Origin: Herbidospora mongoliensis | GTDB lineage: Bacteria > Actinomycetota > Actinomycetes > Streptosporangiales > Streptosporangiaceae | DNA length: 64,000 nt | Assembly: GCF_001570545.1 (NCBI RefSeq) | Contig: NZ_BBXD01000022.1 | Span: forward strand, 62,001-126,000 | Direction of reading: 5' to 3' | Shown here: piece after piece, positions 1-8,056 of the stretch | Layout of the letters: each line of letters opens with the position of its first letter | How positions within the stretch are numbered: position 1 is the stretch's first letter | The notes under the pieces: generated by a model | The model's database searches: none | Seen by the model: only the letters and a program-made list of their open reading frames with translations | What the model was told of the DNA's origin: nothing | Translations under genes and position numbers: made by a program

Positions 1-234
1 GTGGTGCGACTGCTCGCGGAACTGCCCAGCCGCAGGCGGAGCCGTACAAGAAAATGGAAGACCTTCGCCGAGCACCTGGCCGCGCGCTATCACGACGCGT
101 TCGAGGCCGCGAACCCCCTGCCAAGGGGGGATGCGGCGTTCACCGGGGCGCTGGCGGCCCGGGTCGGGACCGGAGACGCGGTGGCCCGGGTGCTCGCGGC
201 GATCAGCGCGGAGCGGCTGCCGGAACGGATCTAG
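1..234 (+). CDS. ArgS-related DALR anticodon-binding protein, C-terminal part
   Basis: Only the last 77 codons are visible; the frame is open to the left edge, so the GTG at base 1 is probably internal. The segment is helical and arginine-rich, with an AEHLAARYHDAFEAAN stretch and a LPERI end, which resembles the C-terminal DALR anticodon-binding domain of arginyl-tRNA synthetase. In Streptomyces-type genomes an ArgS-related protein without the full synthetase (NrtL) sits directly before lysA, and the position here fits that. Whether this is a true ArgS or the NrtL-like paralogue cannot be decided from the fragment; the gene context favours the latter. Confidence 0.6.
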   Translation: MVRLLAELPSRRRSRTRKWKTFAEHLAARYHDAFEAANPLPRGDAAFTGALAARVGTGDAVARVLAAISAERLPERI

Positions 235-259
235 GAACCGGTGATTTCTTTTCGGACAT

Positions 260-296
260 AGCGCCCAACAGGAATCGATCCCGTCTTCCGGGCGCT
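260..296 (+). terminator. Hairpin after the ArgS-related gene
   Basis: AGCGCCC at 260-266 pairs perfectly with GGGCGCT at 290-296, and GGAA/TTCC inside can extend the fold. It lies 26 bases after the stop codon and before lysA, where a terminator would be expected, but there is no T-run. Read on the minus strand the same bases also look like a tRNA T-arm and acceptor end, so its role is uncertain. Confidence 0.35.
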
Positions 297-369
297 TAAC
301 CATGGTTTTTCCACTTTTCGTCACGTCTCGCTAGGTGGGCACGTGTCTCAGGGGGCGTGCTGAGTCGGA

Positions 370-375
370 TAGCCT
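370..375 (+). promoter_or_regulatory. Candidate -10 of a leaderless lysA promoter
   Basis: TAGCCT fits the actinobacterial TANNNT -10 pattern and ends 7 bases before the chosen GTG start of lysA at 383. There is no Shine-Dalgarno sequence between them, so transcription would begin at or next to the start codon. No convincing -35 hexamer is visible upstream. Confidence 0.4.
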
Positions 376-382
376 GCTTCGG

Positions 383-1765
383 GTGAGTCGATTCGCCCAT
401 CCCGCCGGTGACCGGCATGCCGAACAGATGCCGGAGGATCGCCCTCCGCACGCTCCGGCCGACCTGAACTCCCTCGATCCGGCCATCTGGCCGCGAACGT
501 CCGAGCGCATCGCGGGATCGCTCACGATAGGCGGGCTCGACGTCCGTGACCTGGCTGAAGAATTCGGAACGCCTCTCTACGTCGTCGACGAGGAAGACTT
601 CCGGTCCCGGGCCAGAGAGTTCCGGCAGGCCTATTCCGACGGCGAGGTCCACTACGCCGGCAAGGCGTTCCTGTGCCGCGAGGTGGCCAGGTGGATCATG
701 CAGGAGGGCCTCGGCCTCGACGTGTGCAGCGCCGGTGAGCTGGCCGTCGGGCTCAGCGTCGGTTTCCCGCCCGAGCGCATGACCATGCACGGCAACAACA
801 AGTCGCTGGCCGAGCTGGAGCTGGCCGTGACGACCGGGGTCGGCCATGTCGTCGTCGACTCCTTCGAGGAGATCGCCCGGCTCGGCTACCTGGCCGAAAA
901 GCACCGCGTGCGGCCGAAGGTGCTGATCAGGGTCACCGTGGGCGTCGAGGCCCACACCCACGAGTTCATCGCCACCGCCCACGACGACCAGAAGTTCGGC
1001 CTGTCGCTGAGCTCCGGGGCCGCCGCCGAGGCCGCCCGCATGGTGCTCGCGCTGCCCTCGCTCGAGCTCGTCGGCCTCCACTCCCACATCGGCTCCCAGA
1101 TCAGCGACACGGCCGGGTTCGAGGTGGCCGCCCGCCGGCTGGCCGGCCTGCTGGTCCAGATCCGCGACGAACACGGCGTCGAGCTGCCCGAACTCGACCT
1201 GGGCGGCGGCTACGGCATCCCCTATGTCGAGGGCGACGACGCCCCCGACATCAAGGTCATCGCCGACGCGCTGCGCGAGATCGTCGTCTCGGTCTGCCGG
1301 AGCCGGAACCTGCCGGTCCCGCGCCTGACCGTCGAGCCGGGCCGCTCGATCTCCGGCCCCGCCGGGATCACCCTCTACGAGGTCGGCACGGTCAAGAACG
1401 TCGACGGCCTGCGCACCTACGTCTCCGTCGACGGCGGCATGAGCGACAACGTCCGCACCGCCCTCTACGGCGCCGACTACACCGCCCGCCTGGCCTCCCG
1501 CGAGAGCACGGCCGCGCCGATGCTGTCGCGCCTGGTCGGCAAGCACTGCGAGAGCGGCGACATCGTGGTCCGCGACCTCTACCTGCCCGACGACCTGGTG
1601 CCCGGCGACCTCATCGCGGTGGCCGCCACCGGCGCCTACTGCCGGTCGCTGGCCAGCAACTACAACTACCTGCCCAAGCCCGCGGTCGTCGCGGTCGCCG
1701 GTGGCTCCGCACGAGTCATCGTGCGACGCGAGACTGAAGAAGACCTGCTCAGGGGGCAGCTGTGA
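383..1765 (+). CDS. lysA: Diaminopimelate decarboxylase LysA
   Basis: PLP-dependent decarboxylase that converts meso-diaminopimelate to L-lysine and CO2, the last step of lysine biosynthesis, in the cytosol. The 460-residue product has the alanine-racemase-type barrel with the PLP lysine in HYAGKAF (K94), the HSHIGSQI substrate-loop motif, the glycine-rich LGGGYGIPY phosphate site and an EPGRS motif, then the C-terminal beta domain with GKHCESGD and [12 protein letters not shown]. The frame is open back to 335, but GTG 383 gives the MSRxAHPAG start typical of the actinobacterial enzyme and lies just after a -10-like hexamer. Its stop overlaps the hom start by 4 bp, so the two aspartate-family genes are probably translationally coupled. 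Confidence 0.96.
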   Translation: MSRFAHPAGDRHAEQMPEDRPPHAPADLNSLDPAIWPRTSERIAGSLTIGGLDVRDLAEEFGTPLYVVDEEDFRSRAREFRQAYSDGEVHYAGKAFLCREVARWIMQEGLGLDVCSAGELAVGLSVGFPPERMTMHGNNKSLAELELAVTTGVGHVVVDSFEEIARLGYLAEKHRVRPKVLIRVTVGVEAHTHEFIATAHDDQKFGLSLSSGAAAEAARMVLALPSLELVGLHSHIGSQISDTAGFEVAARRLAGLLVQIRDEHGVELPELDLGGGYGIPYVEGDDAPDIKVIADALREIVVSVCRSRNLPVPRLTVEPGRSISGPAGITLYEVGTVKNVDGLRTYVSVDGGMSDNVRTALYGADYTARLASRESTAAPMLSRLVGKHCESGDIVVRDLYLPDDLVPGDLIAVAATGAYCRSLASNYNYLPKPAVVAVAGGSARVIVRRETEEDLLRGQL

Positions 1766-3051
1766 GTAAACCCGTCAAAGTGGCGCTGCTGGGCTGTGGG
1801 GTCGTCGGCTCCCAGGTGGCCCGGCTGCTCCAGGAGCAGGCCGACGACCTGGCCGCCCGGGTGGGCGCGCCGCTGGAGCTCGCCGGGGTGGCCGTCCGCA
1901 AGATGAGCCGCAAGCGTGAGGTCGACCTCGACCCCGCGCTGCTCACCACCGACGCCCATGCCCTGGTCACCCGCCCCGACGTCGACATCGTGGTCGAGGT
2001 GATCGGCGGCATCGAGCCCGCCCGCGCCCTGATCCTGGCGGCGATGGCCGGCGGCAAGTCGATCGTCAGCGCCAACAAGGCCCTGCTCGCCGAAGACGGC
2101 GCCACCCTCCACGCCGCCAACAAGGCCGACCTCTACTTCGAGGCCGCCGTCGCCGGGGCGATCCCGCTGATCCGCCCGCTGCGCGAGTCGATGGCCGGCG
2201 ACCGGGTCCACCGGGTGCTCGGCATCGTGAACGGCACGACCAACTACATCCTCGACAAGATGGACTCCACCGGCGCCTCGTTCACCGACGCGCTGGAGGA
2301 GGCCCAGTCGCTGGGCTACGCCGAGGCCGACCCGACCGCCGACATCGAGGGCTTCGACGCCGCCGCCAAGGCCGCCATCCTGGCCGGGATCGCCTTCCAC
2401 AGCCGGGTCACCGCCTCCGACGTCCACCGTGAGGGCATCACCGGCGTCTCGGCGTCCGACGTGGCGTCGGCCAAGGCGATGGGCTACGTGATCAAGCTGC
2501 TGGCCATCTGCGCCCGCTCCGACGACGGGCGGTCGATCGGGGTCCGGGTGCACCCGGCGATGATTCCCCGCACCCATCCGCTGGCCGGGGTCCGCGAGGC
2601 CTACAACGCCGTGTTCGTCGAGGCCGAGTCGGCCGGGCGTCTCATGTTCTACGGCGCCGGCGCCGGTGGCGCGCCGACCGCGTCGGCTGTGCTGGGCGAC
2701 ATCGTGGCGGTCGCGCGCAACCGCATCGCCGGGACGCGTGGCCCCTCCGAGTCTGTCTACGCCGACCTGTCGGTCCACCCCATGGGGGAGACGGTGACGC
2801 GCTACCACGTGTCGCTCGACGTGGCCGACAAGCCGGGCGTGCTGGCGACGGTGGCCGAGATGTTCTCCCGGCACGACGTGTCGATCCAGACGGTGCGCCA
2901 GGAGGGCCGCGGCGACGACGCCCAGCTCGTGCTGGTCACCCACCGGGCCTCCGACGCCGCTCTCTCCACCACGGTCGAGGGGCTGCGGGAGCTCGACATC
3001 GTGCGGGCCGTGGCCAGCGTCATGCGGGTCGAAGGCGACGAAACGCCGTAA
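1762..3051 (+). CDS. hom: Homoserine dehydrogenase with ACT domain
   Basis: Reduces aspartate semialdehyde to homoserine with NAD(P)H, at the branch point to threonine and methionine. The N-terminal Rossmann fold shows LGCGVVGS (residues 10-17), the catalytic SANKALLA segment has K106, and NGTTNYILD marks the substrate domain. Residues of roughly 350-425 form an ACT domain ([19 protein letters not shown]), which in this family gives feedback control by threonine. The GTG start overlaps the lysA stop in a GTGA. In Streptomyces thrC follows directly; here thrC lies 16 kb away. The 3' end overlaps the convergent phosphotransferase gene by 32 bp. Confidence 0.96.
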   Translation: MSKPVKVALLGCGVVGSQVARLLQEQADDLAARVGAPLELAGVAVRKMSRKREVDLDPALLTTDAHALVTRPDVDIVVEVIGGIEPARALILAAMAGGKSIVSANKALLAEDGATLHAANKADLYFEAAVAGAIPLIRPLRESMAGDRVHRVLGIVNGTTNYILDKMDSTGASFTDALEEAQSLGYAEADPTADIEGFDAAAKAAILAGIAFHSRVTASDVHREGITGVSASDVASAKAMGYVIKLLAICARSDDGRSIGVRVHPAMIPRTHPLAGVREAYNAVFVEAESAGRLMFYGAGAGGAPTASAVLGDIVAVARNRIAGTRGPSESVYADLSVHPMGETVTRYHVSLDVADKPGVLATVAEMFSRHDVSIQTVRQEGRGDDAQLVLVTHRASDAALSTTVEGLRELDIVRAVASVMRVEGDETP

Positions 3052-4285
3052 CGGCGTTCTCCAGGGCTTCTTCGGGGTCGCCTCGGTGATACCGCTGTTC
3101 CGAGGGCTCGATGTTGTCCAGGAACTCCTGGTAGCGCACTGCTTGGGTGAGCGCGGCCAGGGGTGCGGCGACCTCCAGCGCCCTGCGGGGGTCGGCGCCC
3201 GGGAGCGACCACGCGTCGATCCAGGCGTCGGCGGTCCCGACCCATTCTTGGAGCCGGAGCCCGTCGGTGGCCGGATGCCCAAAATGCGCATCCGCGAAGT
3301 CCAGCACCACGGCCGGGCCGCCGGGGACGGCGCGCCAGTTGCCGGGGTGGAAATCCCCGTGAACCAGCGTGTACGGGAGTCCGCACGCCGCCAGTTCTTC
3401 TTCCAGGGCGGGGACCTGCGTCAGAAGATCGTCTGACCCGGGGACGGGGGCGAGGCGCTCGGCGGCGGCGAGGATACGGCGGCGATCTGCCAGATCATGC
3501 AGCGAGGCGTCCGTGGTCGGTGCTCTCTCCACGGCGCCGGCCTGTCCGAGCTGGGGCGTTCTCGCCGGGATGCCGGTGATCATCTTCTGCTGGGCGCGGG
3601 CGAACCGGTGGACCGTTGAGGTCACCAGTTCCGGAGCCGCTTTCCAGCAGTCCTCGCCGGGGATGTGCGCCAGCAGCATCCAGCCGTGGGCCGGATCCGC
3701 ACCCAGAACCTGAGGGACCAGCGTCGGGTCCACGGCCGCCAGCGCGGAGATGATCGACGACTCCGAAGCGGCGAACGGGGGAGTGGTCTTCAGCCAGGCG
3801 TTCGCGCCCGGCAGATGAAAGAGCCCGGCCAGGTTCCACGTCTTGACCTGGCGGACCTCACTCGGCCCGGTGATCGCCAGCGCCCAGTCGAGGGCCGCGC
3901 GCAGCCCTTCCACGGTCGCCCACGAGGCGCGGAGGGGTTCGTCTCCGGCGACGAAGCGTTCTCCGAGCGGTATCGATTCCCGGACCGCGAGGTGGACCGA
4001 GGGGTCTGACGATGGCTTCGCGTCGATTGAATGGTGTTCCCAGGCTTCAACGTTGGCCGGCGGGTTCGCGAGTGCCTCCGCGTGGTAGGTCACGTGGCCG
4101 TCGCGCATGAACTTGCCGCCCTCGACGTCGACCAGGCGCAGCACCGCCACCGGCACCCCGAGGAGGCCGTTCAGCCAGGTCACGACCGGGGCGACGTCGT
4201 TCCACCATGGGGTCGGCATCTCGACCGGGCCGAACCTGCCGAACTCCGTATCGCCGCAGGTCACCACGGCACTTACCTGACGCAT
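3020..4285 (-). CDS. APH-family phosphotransferase
   Basis: A 421-residue protein whose C-terminal half is an aminoglycoside/choline-kinase-like fold. Residues 309-316 give the catalytic loop HGDFHPGN, and LDFADA at 328-333 supplies the metal-binding Asp. The N-terminal third, about 150 residues, is an additional domain rich in Trp and charged residues that I do not recognise. Such proteins phosphorylate small molecules or act as repair or antibiotic-modifying kinases; nothing here identifies the substrate. It is monocistronic, diverges from the GT-C gene at 4338 across 52 bp, and ends inside the 3' end of hom. Residues before the kinase core may form the nucleotide lobe, so only the family call is safe. 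Confidence 0.8.
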   Translation of the reverse strand: MRQVSAVVTCGDTEFGRFGPVEMPTPWWNDVAPVVTWLNGLLGVPVAVLRLVDVEGGKFMRDGHVTYHAEALANPPANVEAWEHHSIDAKPSSDPSVHLAVRESIPLGERFVAGDEPLRASWATVEGLRAALDWALAITGPSEVRQVKTWNLAGLFHLPGANAWLKTTPPFAASESSIISALAAVDPTLVPQVLGADPAHGWMLLAHIPGEDCWKAAPELVTSTVHRFARAQQKMITGIPARTPQLGQAGAVERAPTTDASLHDLADRRRILAAAERLAPVPGSDDLLTQVPALEEELAACGLPYTLVHGDFHPGNWRAVPGGPAVVLDFADAHFGHPATDGLRLQEWVGTADAWIDAWSLPGADPRRALEVAAPLAALTQAVRYQEFLDNIEPSEQRYHRGDPEEALENAVTAFRRLRPA

Positions 4286-4337
4286 CCGATCAGTTTGCCA
4301 TTTGCGCAGGTTGCTGGGCTTACGACAAGGTAAGTCG

Positions 4338-5681
4338 ATGCTGTCCCGTCCTGTTCCCCTGCTGGGCCTGGTCGCGCTGGGCTATCTCGTCCTGCAGGCC
4401 GTGCTGGTCCCGGCGGACATGACGCTCGAATGGGACGAGGCCGTCTACACGAGCCAGGTCGCCCCCGGTGTGCCGGACGCCGTCTTCTCCGCCCCCCGGG
4501 CCAGGGGCGTGACCTGGCTGGTGGCGCCGATCGTCCACTTCACCACCGACCCGGCGGCGATCCGCTGGTGGATGATGATCGTCGCGGCCGTGGGGCTGTT
4601 CCTGGCGTTCCTGCCGTGGACGAAGCTGCTCAAGCCGGGTGTGACGGCGCTGGCGGCGGGGCTGTTCGCCACGCTCTGGGTGACCGTCTGGTACGGGCCG
4701 CAGGTCATGCCCAACCTCTACGTCGCCTACGGCGCGGTGCTGGCGATCGGTTCGCTGCTGGTCGTGCGGGAGCACGGCGGTTTCGCCGCGTACGCGGGCC
4801 TCGCGGCCGGGTTCGCCGGGGTCGCGATGCTCAGACCCAGCGACGTGCTCTGGCTGGGCGTGATCGCCGGTCCCACGGCGCTGCTCTGGCGGAAGTGGGC
4901 CGCCGCCGCGACCATTCTCGTCTCGGCCGTGCTGGGGATGGTGCCGTGGGTGGTGGAGGCGTACACCTCGTTCGGATCTCTGCTCCACCGGTGGGCGGCG
5001 GCCGGGGAGGTGCAGGGCGGGATCGCGCCCGCGCCCGGGTTCTGGTACGAGTTCAAGGCCGCCAACGGCCCCGCCTTCTGCCGGCCCTGCGACATCCCCC
5101 TCGACCGGCCCTACCTGCTGATCTGGTGGATCGCCCTGCCGGTGCTGGCGCTGGTGTCGGTGAAGCGGTGGCCGGTCCCGGTGCTGGCGGGGCTGGCGAT
5201 GGCCGCGCCCTATCTGTTCCTGGTCGACTACGCCGCCCCGAGGTTCCTGCTCCCCGCCTACGGCCTGCTGATGATCCCCGTCGCGGCGACCGTGATCCGC
5301 TTCCGACCTCCGTTCGCGGTGCTGCTGGCCGCTCACCTGGTCGTGCAGTTCGTGGCGCTCGACGCGGTGAAGGGCCAGGACTATCCGCTCAGGCAGTTCC
5401 AGGCCTCGTTCGTCCGGAAGATGATCGACGCCGGGGTCACCACGCCGTGCACCCTGGTCGGCACCTCCGTGAACCCGGCCCACCAGTTCCTGACCAGATG
5501 TGACGTTCTCATCTTGAAGCCGGGCGAATCGGTCGCGGAGGCCACCGAGAACATCGGCGGCGTCGTCGCCACCCTCACCCAGAAAGGCCCGCCGATGGGC
5601 AGCGAAGGGTGGGAACGCCATGTTCTCGCCAGCAGCAACGGCAAACCGACGTGGATCACCATGATCCGCCCGAACCCATAA
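4338..5681 (+). CDS. GT-C type integral membrane glycosyltransferase
   Basis: A 447-residue polytopic membrane protein with about ten hydrophobic segments. After the first transmembrane helix comes EWDEAVY (residues 31-37), the acidic loop motif of GT-C glycosyltransferases such as PMT/ArnT-like enzymes, which use polyprenyl-phosphate sugars on the outer face of the membrane. A short soluble C-terminal domain follows. ATG 4338 is preceded by AAGG with a 7-base spacer; the upstream in-frame start at 4302 has no such site. The next gene begins 9 bases after the stop and encodes a second protein of the same class, so the two probably act on the same glycan. Donor and acceptor cannot be told. Confidence 0.75.
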   Translation: MLSRPVPLLGLVALGYLVLQAVLVPADMTLEWDEAVYTSQVAPGVPDAVFSAPRARGVTWLVAPIVHFTTDPAAIRWWMMIVAAVGLFLAFLPWTKLLKPGVTALAAGLFATLWVTVWYGPQVMPNLYVAYGAVLAIGSLLVVREHGGFAAYAGLAAGFAGVAMLRPSDVLWLGVIAGPTALLWRKWAAAATILVSAVLGMVPWVVEAYTSFGSLLHRWAAAGEVQGGIAPAPGFWYEFKAANGPAFCRPCDIPLDRPYLLIWWIALPVLALVSVKRWPVPVLAGLAMAAPYLFLVDYAAPRFLLPAYGLLMIPVAATVIRFRPPFAVLLAAHLVVQFVALDAVKGQDYPLRQFQASFVRKMIDAGVTTPCTLVGTSVNPAHQFLTRCDVLILKPGESVAEATENIGGVVATLTQKGPPMGSEGWERHVLASSNGKPTWITMIRPNP

Positions 5682-5690
5682 GATGCAGCG

Positions 5691-7130
5691 GTGCTCGACC
5701 TCGACGTACAGACATCAGGCCAGGTGAAACGGGAGGCCAGGGCAGACGTCGCGGTTCCGCTCGTGGCGGGGGCGGCCGGGACCGCCGCGATGGTCGCCGG
5801 GATCTCCACGCCCTCGATGTGGAACGACGAGCTGGCCACCTACAGTGCGATCACGCGGTCGCTCGGCGGTCTGTGGCAGCTCGCGCAGAACATCGACGCC
5901 CACTTCCTGCCCTACTACACGGTCATGCACTTCTGGGCCAAGCTCGGCGACGACCTGTGGTGGCTGCGGCTGCCGACCGCCCTCGCCGTCGGGGTCACCG
6001 CCGGGCTGCTGGCCGATCTGGGCCGTCGTCTGGGCTCACGCGCGGCCGGGATCTGGGCGGCCGTCGTGTTCGTGCTGCTGCCGTTCACCTCGTATCACGG
6101 GCAGAACGCCCGGCCCTACGCCTTCGCGGCGCTGGCGGCGGTGCTCTCCTTCTGGGCCCTCCACCGGGCGATCGACGGGACCGGGCGTCGGCCGTGGGTG
6201 ACGTACACACTGACTGTGCTCTTCCTGGGGTGCACCCACCTCATGGCGGTGCTGGTGCTGCCGGCGCATCTGCTGGTGGCCTGGCGTTCCAAGCGCAGGT
6301 GGCTGATCCACGCGGGGATCGGGCTGGTGCCGTGGGCCGGGCTGGTCGTGCTGGGCACTCTCCAGAGTCAGGCGGTGAGCTGGATCGAACGCCCCGACTG
6401 GAAGACGTTCACCGGCCTGCCGGGCGCGCTGACCGGGTCGACGGCACTGGCGCTGCTGCTGATCGGGGCGGCGGTGATCGGGTCGGGCACGCCGCTGAAG
6501 CCCTGGCGGAGCGGGCTCTGGGTGTGGCTGCTGCTGCCCCCGCTGCTGCTGTTCGCCGTCTCCTGGGTCGCGATGCCCCTGTACGTCGACCGCTACTTCT
6601 TCGCCGCCGCCCCCGCCCTCGCCTTGCTGGCCGGACTCGCCCTGGCCCAGGTCAGACCACCCGCCGCGGTCGCGCTCCTGCTGGTCGGCGGGATCGTCGC
6701 GCTGCCCGACCTGACCCTCAACCGGGCCCAGGACGGCCGCCGCGAGGACTACCCGTTCGTCATCGACACGATCGAACGCGCCTACCGGCCCGGCGACGTG
6801 GTGATCTACGGCCAGGCCCCGCAGCGCGAAGGGGTGCTCTACTACCGCCGCTCGGCGGAGGGCTTCCCGGCCGACGTGCTGCGGCGCGGCGCCAGCCGGG
6901 TCCCCGGCACCTTCGGGTTCGCCGAACGCGGCGACCTGAACCACGTGCTGAGCCAGGCCACCCGCGTGTGGACGATCTGGCGCGGCAACCCCGCCCGGGG
7001 CGTCGAGGACCTCGGCCGGGTCGCTCCGGCCAAGCTCAGGTCGCTCACCGTGCTCGGGTTCGAGCCGGTCCAGACCTGGGAGCCGGACCGGTCCCCGGGC
7101 CTGATGCTGGTGCTGTTCATACGCAAGTGA
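5691..7130 (+). CDS. GT-C type integral membrane glycosyltransferase (second copy)
   Basis: A 479-residue polytopic membrane protein. WNDELATY (residues 44-51) is the first-loop acidic motif of the PMT/ArnT-like GT-C group, followed by a HFWAKLGDD segment and YHGQNARPYAF, which recurs in actinobacterial mannosyltransferase-like proteins of this kind. About ten to eleven transmembrane helices precede a soluble C-terminal domain. The sequence is only distantly similar to its upstream neighbour. The GTG start lacks a Shine-Dalgarno site but lies 6 bases after TAAGAT (5679-5684), so a leaderless transcript of its own is possible in addition to read-through from 4338. Confidence 0.75.
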   Translation: MLDLDVQTSGQVKREARADVAVPLVAGAAGTAAMVAGISTPSMWNDELATYSAITRSLGGLWQLAQNIDAHFLPYYTVMHFWAKLGDDLWWLRLPTALAVGVTAGLLADLGRRLGSRAAGIWAAVVFVLLPFTSYHGQNARPYAFAALAAVLSFWALHRAIDGTGRRPWVTYTLTVLFLGCTHLMAVLVLPAHLLVAWRSKRRWLIHAGIGLVPWAGLVVLGTLQSQAVSWIERPDWKTFTGLPGALTGSTALALLLIGAAVIGSGTPLKPWRSGLWVWLLLPPLLLFAVSWVAMPLYVDRYFFAAAPALALLAGLALAQVRPPAAVALLLVGGIVALPDLTLNRAQDGRREDYPFVIDTIERAYRPGDVVIYGQAPQREGVLYYRRSAEGFPADVLRRGASRVPGTFGFAERGDLNHVLSQATRVWTIWRGNPARGVEDLGRVAPAKLRSLTVLGFEPVQTWEPDRSPGLMLVLFIRK

Positions 7131-7222
7131 ACTATGTACCGATTGGGTCTAGCATCCGGTTCTCTGGGCAGAAGCCGCTAGCCTTGGTACCTCTCCCACC
7201 AATTGAACACAGGAGTCCTGTC

Positions 7223-8056
7223 ATGCGGTCTTCGCTCCGCTTAGGAGCAGTGGGCGTTCTTTTGGGAACGCTCCTTCCGATGGTGCTGGTCGCCGGTCCC
7301 GCAGAGGCCGCACGACCGAAACACAAGGTCAAGACTGTGGTGGCCCTCGGTTTCGACGACGGTGACAGCACTCATTTCAAGGCCGCGCAGATCCTGCGGT
7401 CACACGGTGTGCGCGGAACGTTCTACATCAACAGCGGCGACCTCGACGCCAAGGGCAAACTGACCGTCGGCCAGGTGCGGACCCTCGTCCGCCAGGGCCA
7501 CATGATCGGCGGTCACACCCTCCACCACGTGCGGTTGACCGATCTGACCGCGATCGACCAGCGGGTCGACATCTGCGCCGACCGGGCCGCCCTCCTCAAG
7601 CTGAAGATCCCGGTCACCACGTTCGCCTACCCGTTCGGCGCGAACAACGGCGACTCCCAGCACGCGGCCCGGTTCTGCGGCTACAACGCCGCCCGCACCG
7701 TCGGCGGCCTGGCGCTGGGCACGTGCGGCTACTGCGCCCCGGTCGAGTCGGCCCGCCCCGCACAGCTCTACTCGGTCCGGACCTACGGCTCGGTCAACCA
7801 CGACACCACCCTGACCGACCTGAAGAAGCAGGTCACGGCGGCCGAGCGGGCCGGCGGGGGGCTGCTCCCGGTGGTGATCCACAAGGTCTGCGCCCGCGTC
7901 TGCGGCGACTACTCGACCACCGAGAAGCTGCTCGACGAGTTCCTGACCTGGCTCGACACCCGCAAGAAGCACGGCACGGTGGTGCGCCCGCTGGAGAGCG
8001 TCATCGGCGGCAAGGTCCGCCCGGTCCCCGACGAGTCGACCTGGCAGGAGTTCTAG
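7223..8056 (+). CDS. Secreted polysaccharide deacetylase (NodB-like)
   Basis: Removes acetyl groups from a cell-wall or extracellular polysaccharide. The 277-residue protein starts with a Sec signal peptide (hydrophobic stretch then AGPAEAA, cleavage near residue 29). The catalytic motifs of carbohydrate esterase family 4 are present: GFDDG with D45/D46, the metal-binding HTLHH with H98 and H102, and FAYPFG. It is short for the family because it has little beyond the NodB barrel. ATG 7223 follows AGGAG at 7211. Two cysteine pairs late in the protein (GTCGYC, KVCARVC) suggest disulfides outside the cell. Its stop shares a CTAG with the convergent phosphoesterase. Confidence 0.85.
   Translation: MRSSLRLGAVGVLLGTLLPMVLVAGPAEAARPKHKVKTVVALGFDDGDSTHFKAAQILRSHGVRGTFYINSGDLDAKGKLTVGQVRTLVRQGHMIGGHTLHHVRLTDLTAIDQRVDICADRAALLKLKIPVTTFAYPFGANNGDSQHAARFCGYNAARTVGGLALGTCGYCAPVESARPAQLYSVRTYGSVNHDTTLTDLKKQVTAAERAGGGLLPVVIHKVCARVCGDYSTTEKLLDEFLTWLDTRKKHGTVVRPLESVIGGKVRPVPDESTWQEF

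Noticed and set aside
296-1546. Long open frame on the minus strand opposite lysA
   Set aside because: It is the antisense shadow of a GC-rich gene: glycine-, valine- and aspartate-rich composition without any domain pattern.
1666-3291. 541-codon open frame opposite hom
   Set aside because: Low-complexity antisense frame; the hom frame has all family motifs and codon bias.
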